A stretch of 64,000 nucleotides of DNA from Macrocybe gigantea (lineage: Eukaryota; Basidiomycota; Agaricomycetes; Agaricales; Callistosporiaceae): contig SJRY01000283.1 in assembly GCA_011319805.1 (NCBI GenBank), positions 1 through 64,000 on the forward strand, given 5' to 3'. The notes beneath the pieces are model-generated. The model worked only from the letters and a program-made list of their open reading frames with translations, had not been told where the DNA came from and made no database searches. The translations under genes and the position numbers were made by a program. Within the stretch, counting starts at the first letter, position 1, and every line of letters starts with the position of its first letter. Shown here in pieces: positions 36,201 to 47,860 of the stretch.

Positions 36201-38015
36201 CGCGTTCCCAAGGTTTTGAACACGTTCACTGGCATCAAGACCGTGTTCAGTGATCCTTCAAGATTCAAAGTCATCTACGAGAAATTTGGCTATGGGTCGA
36301 TTCTAATGTTCGATGATGTTGCGCAGTACGTATACATCGCTCCCTCAATCTGTTGCACTGTTCGCTCAATCTCCCTCTTCCCCTCAGACATGATAACGAC
36401 AGGGCCATGGTGGGTAATCACTTCGTATTCTTTGTACTGGCGTCTTACATTTCCGCAGGTCCTACACGCCCTTTTCCCTGAGAAGGACTCACTGAATGGC
36501 TATGCGGCTTGGGTTGCTGCCCAAACGCAAAAGAAGATCCAAGAGAAATCCTGGAAGTGAGTGATGAGGACACGTCCGATGAATGTCTAATTCCGGAGTT
36601 GTTTAGATATGACAATACCCCCGGAACGTACGTCGACATCGTGAAGGATGTCATCAACCTAGTAGGCGTCAGGTTTGCGGCAGATAAGATCGTAAGCAGA
36701 GGCCCTTTTTTTGCTGGAAAACATCCCTGATGTTATGGCAGTGCGGCATTCCCCTCAAAACCAAAGAGAACCCCACGGGACTGTACACCGAACAAGAGCT
36801 ATATGAAATGCTGGCCACCTTGGTATGATCTTCCTCGGATCTATGATGACTTGAGACTTATGACGTATTTTCTAGTTCACGTATGTCTGCTTCATTTTCC
36901 AACACCAAAGCAAAAACCTCCTAACGGTCTGTATAGCGTGACGTTCTTGACCTTTGATGACGCGGAGCACAATTTCGCACTTCACGAAGCCGCTCTCCAA
37001 GCCGGCACTATCATCGGTGCGCTGACAATGAAATCTCTTATCGAAGTCTCTCCCTCTGCTGCTCCGGTATGTGTGGCTTACTTCCAAGGGTCTTCGGGAG
37101 CTGACGTCTCCTCAAAACCAGCATTTCTTCGGTGGATTGGCGGCTAGAGTAGGATCGATAATCTGGCCTCCGACCAAGAAAGAGTGCTATCCGTTCTTGA
37201 GCAAGCTTGCGGAAACTCACCATCCGATTGACCAACTCGCCGGAAACATCATCGGCGTCGCTGTGGGCTCATCCGTCAATATGCTCACGCGGCCGTGAAC
37301 ATCATCGATTTCTACCTCGATGACGCCCGTGAAAAGGAAAGAAAGCACATCATCGAACTAGTCCAAAAGAGGGACAGTGAGAGCAATGACTTGTTGCGAG
37401 GATACATATCCGAAGCTATGCGTACGTGCCCTTTCAAGATGCATTGTTTGCATTCTCATCGATATTCTCGTGAACAGGGTTGAAACCACAATACAGCGGT
37501 TTGTGGAGAGAGGCTGTAGTTGACGCAACTGTTCCTCAAGGACCTGGTCTTCCTCCAGTGGAGGTAAAAGCGGGTGACAGACTTCGGGGGTCGTTCCGGA
37601 ATGCTCACCTTAACGTATGTTCTCAACCGTCCAATCACAATAGCAGTGATCTAATACATTGTAAAGCCCCTCGACTTCCCTGATCCGCTGACTGTCAATC
37701 CCCGCCGCCCCTTCTCGTCGTACAACTTGAACGGCACCGGATTCCACGGCTGCCCTGGCGTCGCGTACTCCCTGCTGACAATTGCAGAGATGGTGCGGGA
37801 AGTGTTCAAGTTGAAGAACCTCCGTCGTGCGCCTGGTGATGCCGGAAAGTTGAAGGGATTCTCTGAGAAGATATGGGAGACAGAGAACGACTTCTACATC
37901 CAGCGCAACGGCTCTGTCAGTCCCTGGCCAGGCTCGATGTATCTTGTGGTATGTGAAAATCCTTCCGTCTCATGCTTCAAATCTGTTGATGAATCAAACT
38001 CAGTACGATGCTTAA
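33240..38015 (+). CDS. Ppo-type fatty acid dioxygenase/P450 fusion, two frameshifts
   Basis: Relative of linoleate diol synthases and psi-factor-producing oxygenases, which make oxylipin signals: an N-terminal heme dioxygenase (peroxidase/COX fold) fused to a P450-like isomerase. About 29 short exons can be joined. Visible are PYARSVQGKKGLP, INNASSYLDLSPLYGD, LVVFSRNHN, the YRWH proximal His/Tyr motif (formed at an exon junction near 34820-34880), FAGIEKDPKKRTFAG, and in the P450 part FHGCPGVAYSLL with the heme-thiolate Cys. Two one-base gaps are needed: near 35640-35645 (T-G-L-Q-A / E-S-T-M-P-L) and near 37275-37282 (S-S-V-N / Y-A-H-A-A). An exon of only five bases (TTCAC, near 36874) is required for L-F-T-V-T-F. 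One intron holds 25 T's. ATG 33240 is the likely start but not certain. Confidence 0.82.
33983..34007 (+). repeat. Run of 25 T inside a Ppo intron
   Basis: Uninterrupted T tract shortly after the GTGCAT donor and before the ATGCAG acceptor of one intron. It is long for a pyrimidine tract and probably varies in length between strains or assemblies. Confidence 0.9.
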
Positions 38016-38158
38016 CGACGTTCCGAGTTGAACATCTTCAGCTCCTTGCATGCCCTTTCGATAGTATACTGCTTGTGACCAATCTTGATAGTCAATGACA
38101 ATAGCTGCTGCACATTCACTCCACTTTAAAGAGAGGCACATAGGCACTTTCATTAAGA

Positions 38159-39001
38159 TTAATTAGTAACCCATGCTCGTACGGCCTTACAGCCCCCTAT
38201 ATCCGGATGAAGCAATACAGCGGATAACCAATATTGGAGCAAGCATCGCCTACGGTTCAAGAAGGCGGGACGAAACCTGGCGAGAGGATTTCTGGGAGGC
38301 AATGAAGGAACAAAGTGTTGAAGGTGCCGCTGCAGGGGCGTATCAGCGACGGTTCGCTTTCGGAACGGAAAAATACGTTTTGTGGCACGTACTGGTAACG
38401 TTTTCCGCAACTTAGTCTCCAGCTCGACAAACGCACTGTAGCGTCTGTGAACATGAATCATAGTTCCCTGTAAGTATGACGGAATCAGATAAAGTAACAA
38501 ATGGGAAGATTCAAATGCATACTTCTTTCGTCTTTATGCACAATCATACACTGAACAATTCAATTTAGCAGTGTTGGGAGGCCCTGGGACATCAGCGGAT
38601 ACACATACCAACGTATCCTCCTCCCAACCTTTCGCCGACATTTGTCCATCCGCTGATGTCGACATCCCTAGCGAACGCCAGACACTCTCCGCTGTTATCA
38701 CCGAGCCAAATAGATTCTCTCGAGAAAATAGAAGGTGGACCGGCGGCAGGAGAGGGCGGCCGGTTAAAAGCAGCACCTGGCCTCGGAGTTGCTTCAGGGT
38801 CCTTTCAAAAATATATATTAGCGCCATAAACGCCAAAAACCTGTAGAAAATGGCACGCACATCGCACAACTCGTCGTAAAGCCTAGCTTCTTCCTCAATG
38901 TCCACCCGGCTCGGAATTACTTCCAGCATTTTCGTCGAATTTGCGAATGGGTGCTCGGGGGAAGAGGGAGAAGACGACTGGGCAGGTTTGTTCGCGGACA
39001 T
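38159..39001 (-). CDS. PX-domain protein resembling Ypt35, one frameshift
   Basis: Phosphoinositide-binding PX-domain protein; the pattern is that of fungal Ypt35, an endosome/vacuole contact-site protein. It starts at ATG 39001 with a disordered N-terminus, and an intron joins ELCD to DPEATPRPGAAF. Then come SIWLGDNSGECLAFARDVDI, SGWTNVGERLGGGYVVYDC, the lipid-contacting HVHRRYSAFVELE, VPSLPPRNPLARFRPAFL and the end LLQYWLSAVLLHPDIGG. The V-Y-D-C-A-I-K-T-K-E segment needs one extra base near 38534-38541; as given, the frame hits a stop there. The spliced product would be about 220 residues. It lies only 3 bases downstream of the stop of the next gene on the same strand, which is suspiciously tight. 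Confidence 0.72.
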
Positions 39002-39004
39002 TAC

Positions 39005-39835
39005 TTACGACCGCGAAACGGTGGTCTTCAGAACAAGCGGAGTGAATCTCATCCGCACAATGGCCCCACTCTCGGCGAGACTTTTCCCAGTTGTTTGGTT
39101 GCACAGTTCTCGGCGGGAAGGCACAACACATGCAAATAAAGTAAATTGTCCGAAACAATGTTCCACATATCCAGTAAATGTCCAGGTTCTATAATTTATT
39201 CTGAACTTGGCTATCCAAACCCCAGGCGATCTTGATCGTTCCATGCCTTCAAACACCATCCCCGACGACAAACAGTCAAACCTCTTGAGGCCGATCATGT
39301 TCTCTGGAGTCCCAAGCGGTGCTCGTGTCCGGAATGTGGACATCGCAGCGCTCTGAACGTTGTCTGGCAGGGTAATAAACTCTGCTTTCCCTACTACACG
39401 GTGCAGCGCCTCGTACATCGAATATAATACGAATTCTACGCTGATACCACGAGGATTTTGCACATCAACTATCCACGCGGGATTAAAGCCTGGTATGGAA
39501 ATGTACAAGCGGTTAATAATCGGCCAGCTGGCCGGTTCACTCAACGGGGAAGGCTGAATATTATAAAGCTGAAGGTGCGTATGCGGATAACGAGTATCAT
39601 ATCGTATACACGCAGGATGACGAGCATCGAGAAGAGGATTGAGACTGATCCCTTCCCCAGAGGATATCGACGATTGGGCTATGGTCAAGGAGGCAGCGGT
39701 CAGTCCGATGGCAGAAATTGAGTCTTTATCGTTCGTACATGAATGTGGACTGAAGGTCTTTTGCCACGGTGTTGGCGGGTTGCGCGGGTCCCATGAACCT
39801 GAGCTAGACGTGGCCGGCGAATTGTTGTAATACAT
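39005..39835 (-). CDS. Second DUF6699 domain protein
   Basis: Single open frame of 276 codons from ATG 39835. The first about 65 residues are Ser/Thr/Pro-rich. The DUF6699 core follows: SLNPLLDARHPACIRYDTRY, then AWIVDVQNPRGISVEFVLYS and YEALHRVV, and later MIGLKRFDCLSSGMVFEGM, which matches the G-x-V-F-E-G-L end of the DUF6699 protein at 11.3-12.9 kb. The last 60 residues beyond WIAKFRI have no family match, and the stop is almost touching the start of the PX gene, so the true 3' end may be an unrecognised intron further up. Function unknown. Confidence 0.6.
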   Translation of the reverse strand: MYYNNSPATSSSGSWDPRNPPTPWQKTFSPHSCTNDKDSISAIGLTAASLTIAQSSISSGEGISLNPLLDARHPACIRYDTRYPHTHLQLYNIQPSPLSEPASWPIINRLYISIPGFNPAWIVDVQNPRGISVEFVLYSMYEALHRVVGKAEFITLPDNVQSAAMSTFRTRAPLGTPENMIGLKRFDCLSSGMVFEGMERSRSPGVWIAKFRINYRTWTFTGYVEHCFGQFTLFACVVPSRRELCNQTTGKSLAESGAIVRMRFTPLVLKTTVSRS

Positions 39836-41313
39836 CGTTGATCTCGGATTATGTGGAATCAGCTATACCAAGTGCCGACGGTGGCCGGTATCCTCTTCCG
39901 CCCAATGCCTCTTATACCCCGACGAAGACGTCCACGCTCTAAAAAAAGCAACGCACAGATGCGCAGAGCGCGCCAATTCGGAGACCTTTTCAGGCTCTAA
40001 ATTGCGTCGGAAGTTCCGTCAGAGTCACTTCAGCGCTCAAAACTAGTAGGCAATTAGCTCAGAAGCATAACCGAGTCATTCGTTACTTTAATGGAATAAT
40101 GGGCGGGAGACGTTTGAGAAGTTGTTAAGCTCTTCGGAAGGCGTGATTGCCACATTAGGCATTTCATGTCTAAATCCCGACGATCTGATGTGCCCGATGG
40201 CGGGTTCGCTATTTCTCCACATCATGATCCTCGATTAAACCGTTCGTCGCTGGTTTCGGGGAGGAAGATCGATCAGAGCGCTTTCGCGGTTTATTTGGTC
40301 TCGGAGAAGGCCTGGGGTAATACTGCTTTCGCCGCGATAGGAAACAGCATGAGTCGATCCTAGCGCTCTGAACGTTTTATCGATGAACGCTCACCGGTCC
40401 GCAAACTTTCCGCCAGTAAGATCCTCGAAAGCAAATTACCTCGCAATACAGGGAATGAGAGATACAATTCGTGCCTTTGCAAAGGTACGCGGAGTTTGTA
40501 TTTTACGGTCCCAGCGTGCCATCCAATATTCTAGAGCATGATGGCCACCTGTAGTCGTTCAACGCATCCTGGAAAATCGACAAGACGCAGTTGATTGTGC
40601 ATCTGCCAGCATACTTCGTTATCCTAGACAACTTGAGTTATTCCGACACTATCAAGTCATGTTTCGCACTTCTCATCGCCATCGTCTACCGTCGGATCTC
40701 TAGGCTGGATCCATTGGCATTGCTGTTCATCGCCTTTCCGGGGTCTGCGTTCTCCGTCTTCTCTCCGGAAACAGAGCTACGCATCGCAAACTATTTCCTG
40801 AATGCGACTTCCTTCCTTACCTGGCGAGTGAATTCCCCTACTCTTATCGCTGCAAGAGAGAGGTCGTTAGGAGCTCCAGTTGGGTCGCAGCAACAATCAA
40901 GAGGTCGTCATCTGATATCACTCTTGCGTGGTTGGGGGAGACCACTAAGCACCTCGAGGTACCCGTGATTCCCCGATCCTCGTTTGACGAAAAGCATCAA
41001 GCAAAACGTGAGTTAATCATGTTATTTGAAGACCTTCATTCACTCAACTACTTAGGCGAAGGATGCTAAGACATTGCGATGATGTGTCGTTTATGTTATA
41101 TGCAGTCCGATGTAAAGTCGAATGCACCTCAACGGCTCTAGGCGAACCCGCAAGGTAGAATACTCTCTGTTTCCTCTCCTTTTGGACTGCTTTGTGAAAA
41201 TACGGGAATGTCGTATCTTAGACATCCCCAATTTACTGAGACATAGAAATGGTTCCCTGTAATACACAAGCATGCTGAAGTTTATATTTGACAATCGAAA
41301 TCGGGGATGAGGA
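39836..41313. other. Gene-poor region
   Basis: About 1.5 kb. A 125-codon plus-strand opening at 40591-40968 has hydrophobic stretches, but no family motif or supporting splice pattern, and is left out. Confidence 0.4.
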
Positions 41314-43253
41314 CTAGTGTACAACCATGAATACGAGAATAAGTATGTTCGCGGTCCGATGTTCAATGCAGGTGTGGAATAAAGCTTGTCCACTCAATGT
41401 CCGAGTGTATTCCAAAGGTAGGCTTCGGAGTGTTGCCAAGCTGAGAACGAGCAAAGTGATACGCGCAATCGTGTAAACTATGATTTCGTACCCATTCGGG
41501 CTTACGGAGGTCCGAGCCCGCCGATGAGCCTCTCCAGATTGTCCTTCTTCAACCGGAGCAGCATAACTTGCCGTAGAGCGACTGCGAAGGCGGTTATGTC
41601 TTGATTGACCGTCACCCACAGGGTTACTTGCGACCTCCATCTCCAAGGCGGGTACCTGCTGCGTTGCAGACGGAGACAAATATCCCGGCAACAGATGCAT
41701 GAGTACAGAAAGTACCCATATCGCCGGAGTAGCTGTGACTGCGACCGCAGAGATTCGCCAAAGTGTCATCTCCTGCGAAGAGGGGAAGTGTAGGTTCCAA
41801 GCTAAACAGTGTATCGCCCCAAAGAGCACGCCGACGGAAAGCCACAGGCAATGGTGCCAGACGGCTTCCTCGGCTTCGGGAGCGTACGTATAGAACGGAG
41901 GAAGCATTTTATCCAGGCGTCTTCTCCTCCTGCTCAGCCGCTGACCATAACCCAGTCCCAGGGCGCCCAAGAGTCCGTTGACGCCAGCCAGGAACCGTGA
42001 ATGCCTGTGCCGTGAGTCAGCGGGAATGGCACGGTTCAGCACAGATGGGCGACGAGAGCTAGACCGCCTCATTGTTGAAGTGTCTGTGAGTTGCGTAGGC
42101 TGGCGGATGAGAGCTAGGTCTTCCTGACGGTGAACAGCCGACGGTACTTTCACTGGTATCTCCGACGTCGGAGGGCCACGTGTGTGCTCGCTGGACTCAT
42201 GGCTCAACGAAATGCACTCGAAACCAAGGTCGGAAGAGGATGGTCCCTCTGGCCGAGAGAACAAAAGGCTCGGAGGCGATGGCTGATGCATATCTAGTCT
42301 TACAGATGCGTGAGAAGATGCAGACGCTTCCTGTCTTGCCGACCTTATGGATAGGCGAGAAGACGATGCCTTGTTATCCTGTGTAGGGGGCGTGTGTACG
42401 ACGGTGTAGACACCTCTATCACGCGGATAGATGCCGGAGGGGTATTTGACAGCTCCAGTTTGGTTGATGCTTGTTCGAGAGACATTGTTATCTGCTTCGG
42501 CTGCTGCGATTTCGGGAAGATTTTATACGGACGGGTGATATCTAGTGGTTTATTCCACCAGAAAAAGTAGATTAGGCCGTTCAAGATGGCGAAGGCCAGC
42601 GTTGACAACTCCAATTCTGTGACCGGAAGATGGCTTGCGACCCTGACGATACACTGAAGGATGAACCAAGAGGTCTGCAGAAGGACGAGTCCTTTGGCTA
42701 TCACATCTCCCTTACTGCGATCCTCTATCTCGTCGGCGGTTACGGTAGGCCAGTCGATGATCCCCGCTTTTGTGGATTCCACCAGCTCTTCATACTCGAG
42801 AGGATATTCTGGTTGCCCCCTGGCAGTATATAGCATGAAGCCTCCCATTTGAACGAAATGACCATGAACAATTGTCCAACCACGGTCTACAGAAGCAGAT
42901 TAAGACGACGTCCATAAGTACAAATGCCATCCACCTTTGGATTGCTCGGCTATAGATCTAGCTCCATGCCACTGTCTCAACGCCCAATAAACCATCAGCT
43001 CTGGCACGAACAGCGCCCAGAGCGTCATCCGCATTCGCCGAAGCAGCAGTGTCCATCTTTTCTCCGTAATGGGAGGAATGTTTGGATGAATCGCGATCCA
43101 TGTGCAGGCAAAAATAGTGGTGAAACAACTCCAAACAATACTCCAAACAGAGCGCGTGCTGAAATCGCTCTCAAGAGCGTCCGCCGTTGTGGTAGAATTC
43201 GTGGCCAAGTCCCGCAAGACGGAACGAACGAGGTAAGTTGAAATGGAGGGCAT
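41314..43253 (-). CDS. Multi-pass membrane protein of an agaric family
   Basis: It starts at ATG 43253. Exon 1 gives SIVWSCFTTIFACTWIAIHP and ELMVYWALRQW and ends at AAG before a GTGGAT donor; exon 2 resumes DRGWTIVHGHFVQMGGFMLY. Visible family features are SKGDVIAKGLVLLQTSWFIL, LPVTELELSTLAFAILN and FFWWNKPLDI. The C-terminal part adds YVLFGAIHCLAWNL-like helices and TIARITLLVLSLATLRSLP. Between about 42345 and 42420 the frame changes: a 44-base intron with donor GTGATA joins both parts in frame, but a one-base deletion is also possible. About 8 hydrophobic segments. Very many copies of this family occur in agaric genomes, and no function is known. Confidence 0.65.
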
Positions 43254-44111
43254 GAATATAGGTCAGCGCTGTCATAGCCATTAGATCTGTTCTTGTAGTT
43301 TCTGCCTTTATGACGTGTGAATCATACCGACTTAGGTGGCACCCACGTTCCTCCCAAGTTTACACTGACGATGATGCTGTGCCGTGGCGCGACGATAAAC
43401 TTGTAAAAAAAAATGGAGGCCTATGAGGAGACACCATGACTCATGTGAACTTCCAAAGTACTGATGAGACAGTTGAAGCAGTGGTGCTTGCTCTTTGCCT
43501 TGAAGTTAAGCTGGTTTTTCGAAGGCTGTACCATAATGGCATGGGGAATACAGCATCTTGGAATACTCGCTGGAGATATGTGCCTGAGCTCCTTTAGTGT
43601 GGCAGCTGTCCCTTCACGATGTTCTGCCAAGAGGTGGTTGGCCTTGGCCAAGCCCTGAGCCACAAAGGCCGAAAGATGGATATCTCGGCAATTGCAACAC
43701 ATAGAACTGCAGATGCTGTTGAAAAGGCGGTGTTTCCTTGCTGTACACGTTCAAAGCTCTTTGCTTGACCCGATCAAGGATCCAACTTGGAAGATTGTTC
43801 CCGTCAGCAAAGGAGCATCGACAGATGCCTACCCAGAATTTTTGAATAATGATACAATCAGCTTTTTCAATATATATGTTACATACGCATCAAACCCTCG
43901 GGTATTCCTGTCTACTCGAGAATTAAGCGGGATCCATCTACAGACAGCTCCAACTTGCCCAACTTCTGATCTGCATGCGGAATAACTGCAATGGGATGTT
44001 AAACAGAGCTTTCAACCTTTTCTAGGGCGATAGGCTTGGTCGCAACGTCTTCCGCACTTATGTCAGCTATGAACATTTCCGTCGGTTCAGCGTTCTGCTC
44101 AGATGACGCGA
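43254..44111. other. Intergenic region
   Basis: No supported gene. Short openings here lack domains. Confidence 0.45.
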
Positions 44112-45594
44112 TCACTCACCTATACTGAGAGAATGTGACTGGCCTTCATCCAATACTTCTCTCGTTATTGTCATTTCAATCGTCAAAGGCTGAGAGTTTG
44201 ATTTCGAGGAAAGGACCTGCACACGTCATAGAATTAAGCGATGACGTCCGAGCGAAAGCGGATATTCTTACAAGGGACTGTTGTGCAATCTGCAAAGTGC
44301 CAGGCCGCACGTCGGCGAAATCGATGACGGTAGGCCGAAGTGGATTCGTGTAGGAGGATTGGGAATTAAGGCTAAATAATGTGTTGATTTGAAAGCACTA
44401 AAGTCGAGGTACGCGGTGCTCACTTGGCCAACAGTGAGTTTGAGAATACTAGGGGGCAAACAATAAGGAGATCTGTAGCGGGGAACTAGTAAAATGGCGC
44501 ACGTTTTGGAACAATGAGGAAAAGGACCAGGTATGCATCGTTTCGCAATCCAACAAACTGTGCCGGTCGGATAAGCACTTATGATAGGAACAGACGATAA
44601 TAGCGTACGAAGCTAAGCATGAGGATAGACGAGAGGCTGGATGCAAGCGTCAGCGTAAAGGTCAATAGCTGATCCAGGATGGATCATACCACGTCAATAG
44701 GCCCGTCTCTGAAGACTGGTGAGATAAGGCGAGAGCTTTCGTTTCGGTGCGAATACTCACGAAGTGTCCACAGAATGACTTTGTCTGCCATCCTCTGAGT
44801 CCTTGAAGAGGTTGAGCCTAGAGGTGTATTGGAAGACAAAAGGAAACTTGCATTGGGTAGCCCTCCTTTCGAAGAAGGCATAGATAATAGCACAGAGAGC
44901 CTGCGATCAGGATGTCCACTGCGGCCGACATTGACCATGATACAATCATGAGGATCCGCATCTCATAGAATTCCGAGAGGTAAGGGTGCCGGAACAGCCT
45001 GACAGAACGATATATCAAGCCGCCAAAGCGCACGGTGATCAGAACCCAGCAGATCACTGGAATAACCCAGCGCTTCGACAGTCTGCGTACGCGCTCTGCC
45101 AAGTAGATCTGTGAGTTTCGCAAAAGGCGTCAGGCCGCAAGATACGACATGTGCTCAGCAGGTAGGGGCTGACCTGAATTGGAGGTGTTATTAAGGCCGC
45201 CATCAGCACCGACGCTGTCAGGGATGAAGGCATAGCAAACTCCCGAGGCGAGTTTGGTTCGACTTCAGCTAGGAACGCGGAAATTGTCTGGTTGTACAGC
45301 GTGTGGCAACACAGAATTGTGTGGACCAGATTGAGGACCCTGTCAGGGTGAGTTGCTGAGCGTGAAGGCAGGAACTGGCCGGGGAAGCGCCCACCATATC
45401 ATGCCCACCTGTGCAAATGCCGAATCGCCGTGAGGAAAGTGAGGGGAGGAGAATGTAGGTTTTACACGTACGAAGGTCTTCAGCTTCCATGTGTTCTTCG
45501 GCTGCTCGAAGAAGGTGTACGCTTGCACCGTCAAAAGACCGAAAAGGTAGGTGTTGAGGATGACGCCAATTTCTGTTGGACCGAGCGCATCCAT
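44112..45594 (-). CDS. DUF6534 membrane protein, copy D (diverged)
   Basis: It starts at ATG 45594 (MDALGPTEIGVILNTYLFG). Exon 2 gives RVLNLVHTILCCHTLYNQT. Exon 3 gives IYLAERVRRLSKRWVIPVIC and DILIAGSLCYYL, and ends at a GC donor (GCAAGT, intron 44802-44851), the only way to keep the conserved M-T-Q-R-M-A-D-K junction. Then QTGLLT, LSSILMLSF, FVGLRNDAYLVLFLIVPK, FSNSLLA, LNSQSSYTNPL and PLTIEMTITREVLDE, ending at TGA 44112-44114. Although far from A-C in sequence, each block and each intron position corresponds, which strongly supports the gene model for all four. Function unknown. Confidence 0.7.
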
Positions 45595-46577
45595 TATGAC
45601 AGGAAGCAAGAAGCGGGACGTGTGACGTGGGTGAAGAACACCGGAAAGGTGTTCACCGAGGTCTTATAACACCTTGATAACAGCACTGGTAAGGATTTGT
45701 GATTTGTTTCGTGTCATGTGTTATGATTCCAAGGGGTGCGTGTCGGAGGATTCCGACATATGAACCCAGTGGACGGATCGTTAAAAATCAATGCCTAACG
45801 TTCGTTCGTCGGGATCCTCCGATGCTGCACTTCACATGTTTCTACCTTGAAAATTGTAGGGCGGTGTATGGAGATGGAGAGCAATGATGTTCATCATCTG
45901 TGGTTGACACCATCCCGGATGCAGCTTGCATTTCGATCTTTCAGAAGCTATTGGTCCTTGAGAACGAAGAATGTATGAATATAAAGACAGCGAGCCTGTG
46001 AGAAGTCTGAGCATGCTCCACAATCACTGTTCGACACGGAAGCTGGAATGATGGAGGTTTCCTGTCACCGCCTTTTGCCTTTTGCCGTCGTGCGCGTATG
46101 GTGTTGAAACGAAAAGATGGACAGCCGTGGGAGAAAACAATGATACTGACAGAAAATTACCTCTCGTTGACGCCGAGTTTCCAAGTTATCCGGTGTCCTG
46201 CTTGCCCAATTGCCTAGTTATCGCAGTCCACTCCAACTTGGACTCTTCCATCGTATCTCTGAATTGTTCTGATAATCAATGGTCTTTGCCCCAAGCCGGC
46301 ATGTTGTTGCACCCAACTTTATGCGCCATCTTCTGTTTTGTTGGGATGTAGAGATGAACATATGATGCGCCGAATGGTTGTTAGACCTCCATAGATAGAT
46401 CACGGACACTTTCTTCAATAGCGATTCTGGTGAATGTAATAGGTGGGTCGGGGATACGCGTTCGTGTTGGTCATGATGCGGCTTGAATGGATGGTTGTCG
46501 TTGTTTACTCTGACCTAGATTAGGAATTCAAATTGGTGAAGCTCCGTCTTCGTCTTTGATCAACGACAACCATCTTC
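45595..46577. other. Intergenic region
   Basis: Divergent promoters of copy D and the small conserved protein. No gene supported. Confidence 0.45.
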
Positions 46578-47074
46578 ATGGCACCTAAAGAATTCTCACT
46601 CAGGCTTCAGCGCGGCATGTTTACGATATGATTGATGCGCGATCTGTTACTGATTCTTTCTCAGGTATCACGGGTGGTTTCGCTCCGCCAACTCCTGATG
46701 CGATTCACACCATCACCAAAGCAGCAACGAATACGACGCTTCTCGTTGCCTCTGCCGTTCGTCCGGAAGGGACACCATCTTTGCAGGATATCGCACCCAA
46801 GTCTCTGTCCGCACATGACGAGGAGACTGATGCGCTTGTGACGGAATTGCATTGGATTCTGAAACAGCTACCCACTGAACAACCGCCGGGATCGGAAGAT
46901 ATATATGGGCTGGATACCAGCATCGCCTGGGGGAGCGACGACCTGGAATGGTGCAACGGTGGGCCACAGGGCTGCGGAGGTGGGACTAGCACTGTGCAGG
47001 CAACGGACGAGCAGAAAACGATGTTCAAGCGCACAGTAGAGATCGTCGAGCAGCTTGTCGCGAAGAGTGCTTGA
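46578..47074 (+). CDS. Small conserved fungal protein, function unknown
   Basis: Exon 1 (46578-46614) MAPKEFSLRLQR joins exon 2 (46665-47074) if the 50-base intron uses a GC donor (GCATGT), giving R-G-I-T-G-G-F-A-P-P-T-P. The rest reads DEETDALVTELHWILKQLP, then PPGSEDIYGLDTSIAWGSDD and LEWCNGGPQGCGGG. I remember this Ile-Ala-Trp-Gly-Ser/Gly-rich signature from hypothetical proteins in many fungi. The product is about 148 residues, with no signal peptide or membrane segment. An alternative start is ATG 46628, which would avoid the GC intron but replace the N-terminus. No frame damage is seen. Confidence 0.65.
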
Positions 47075-47860
47075 GGTAGAGATAATCCGATTGACTAGCA
47101 GTATATAGTCGTCCGACGGAACTTGCATACTATGACACTGATTTGCAATAATTAAGTGCAAAGATAAATTCATGCATTACGTCATCGGTGTTGAGAGTTG
47201 TGGGAACCTGTTTGGCTATAGTGAAATGTTTTCCGAGAGTCACAAACACAATCTTTATCTTTTCTTGCAAATGTTTATTTCCTCCCTGCACCAGTTTCTC
47301 TGCTCGCTTTCTGTGGCTGCTGATATCGGTCACTAGAACCCGCGTTGCTGTCAGTATAGTCAATCAATCTATCGTAATCGTATGTTCGCGTTCAATACTG
47401 GCAATAACCCTCACGAGCGTCATTAATTTCGGATACTTTGCTCCTTGTTGTCATGATTCAGGGTCTTGGGACCGTCATGCTTTGGGAGCAGCGTTTCTTC
47501 GATGTCGCTGCATTCTTAGCCGAGATCTCAGGGAACGGAAGAGTCGAATGATGTGCTCTAGCCCTTCCAATGTGGTAGAGTTCGCCATGGTCCCACCATA
47601 ACCGTAACAGTCGTGTCCTTTCACATTTACTCACATCACGTTCAAGGATGCTATACTTCAACGCCTCGCCTCCTCCGTCACTCAACACGTGTACACCAAC
47701 CCGGAATCACACAACTTATCGACCTCGCCTTGACCAATGCTGCCTGCAGCTACAGATTTCCGCAGCTATCCGTCCGCGAGGGTGCTTTCTAATTGCTCCC
47801 CAATTCTTGAATCTCCAAGCGAAGCAGTCTCCTGCCCTTCCGCGTCTTTCGACTCAGTCC
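47075..47860. other. Intergenic region
   Basis: Promoter of the next gene; the frame is open upstream of the chosen ATG, so the 5' end could lie as far up as 47648. No other gene. Confidence 0.45.

Noticed and set aside
40591..40968. 125-codon plus-strand opening with hydrophobic runs
   Set aside because: No family pattern and no supporting exons.
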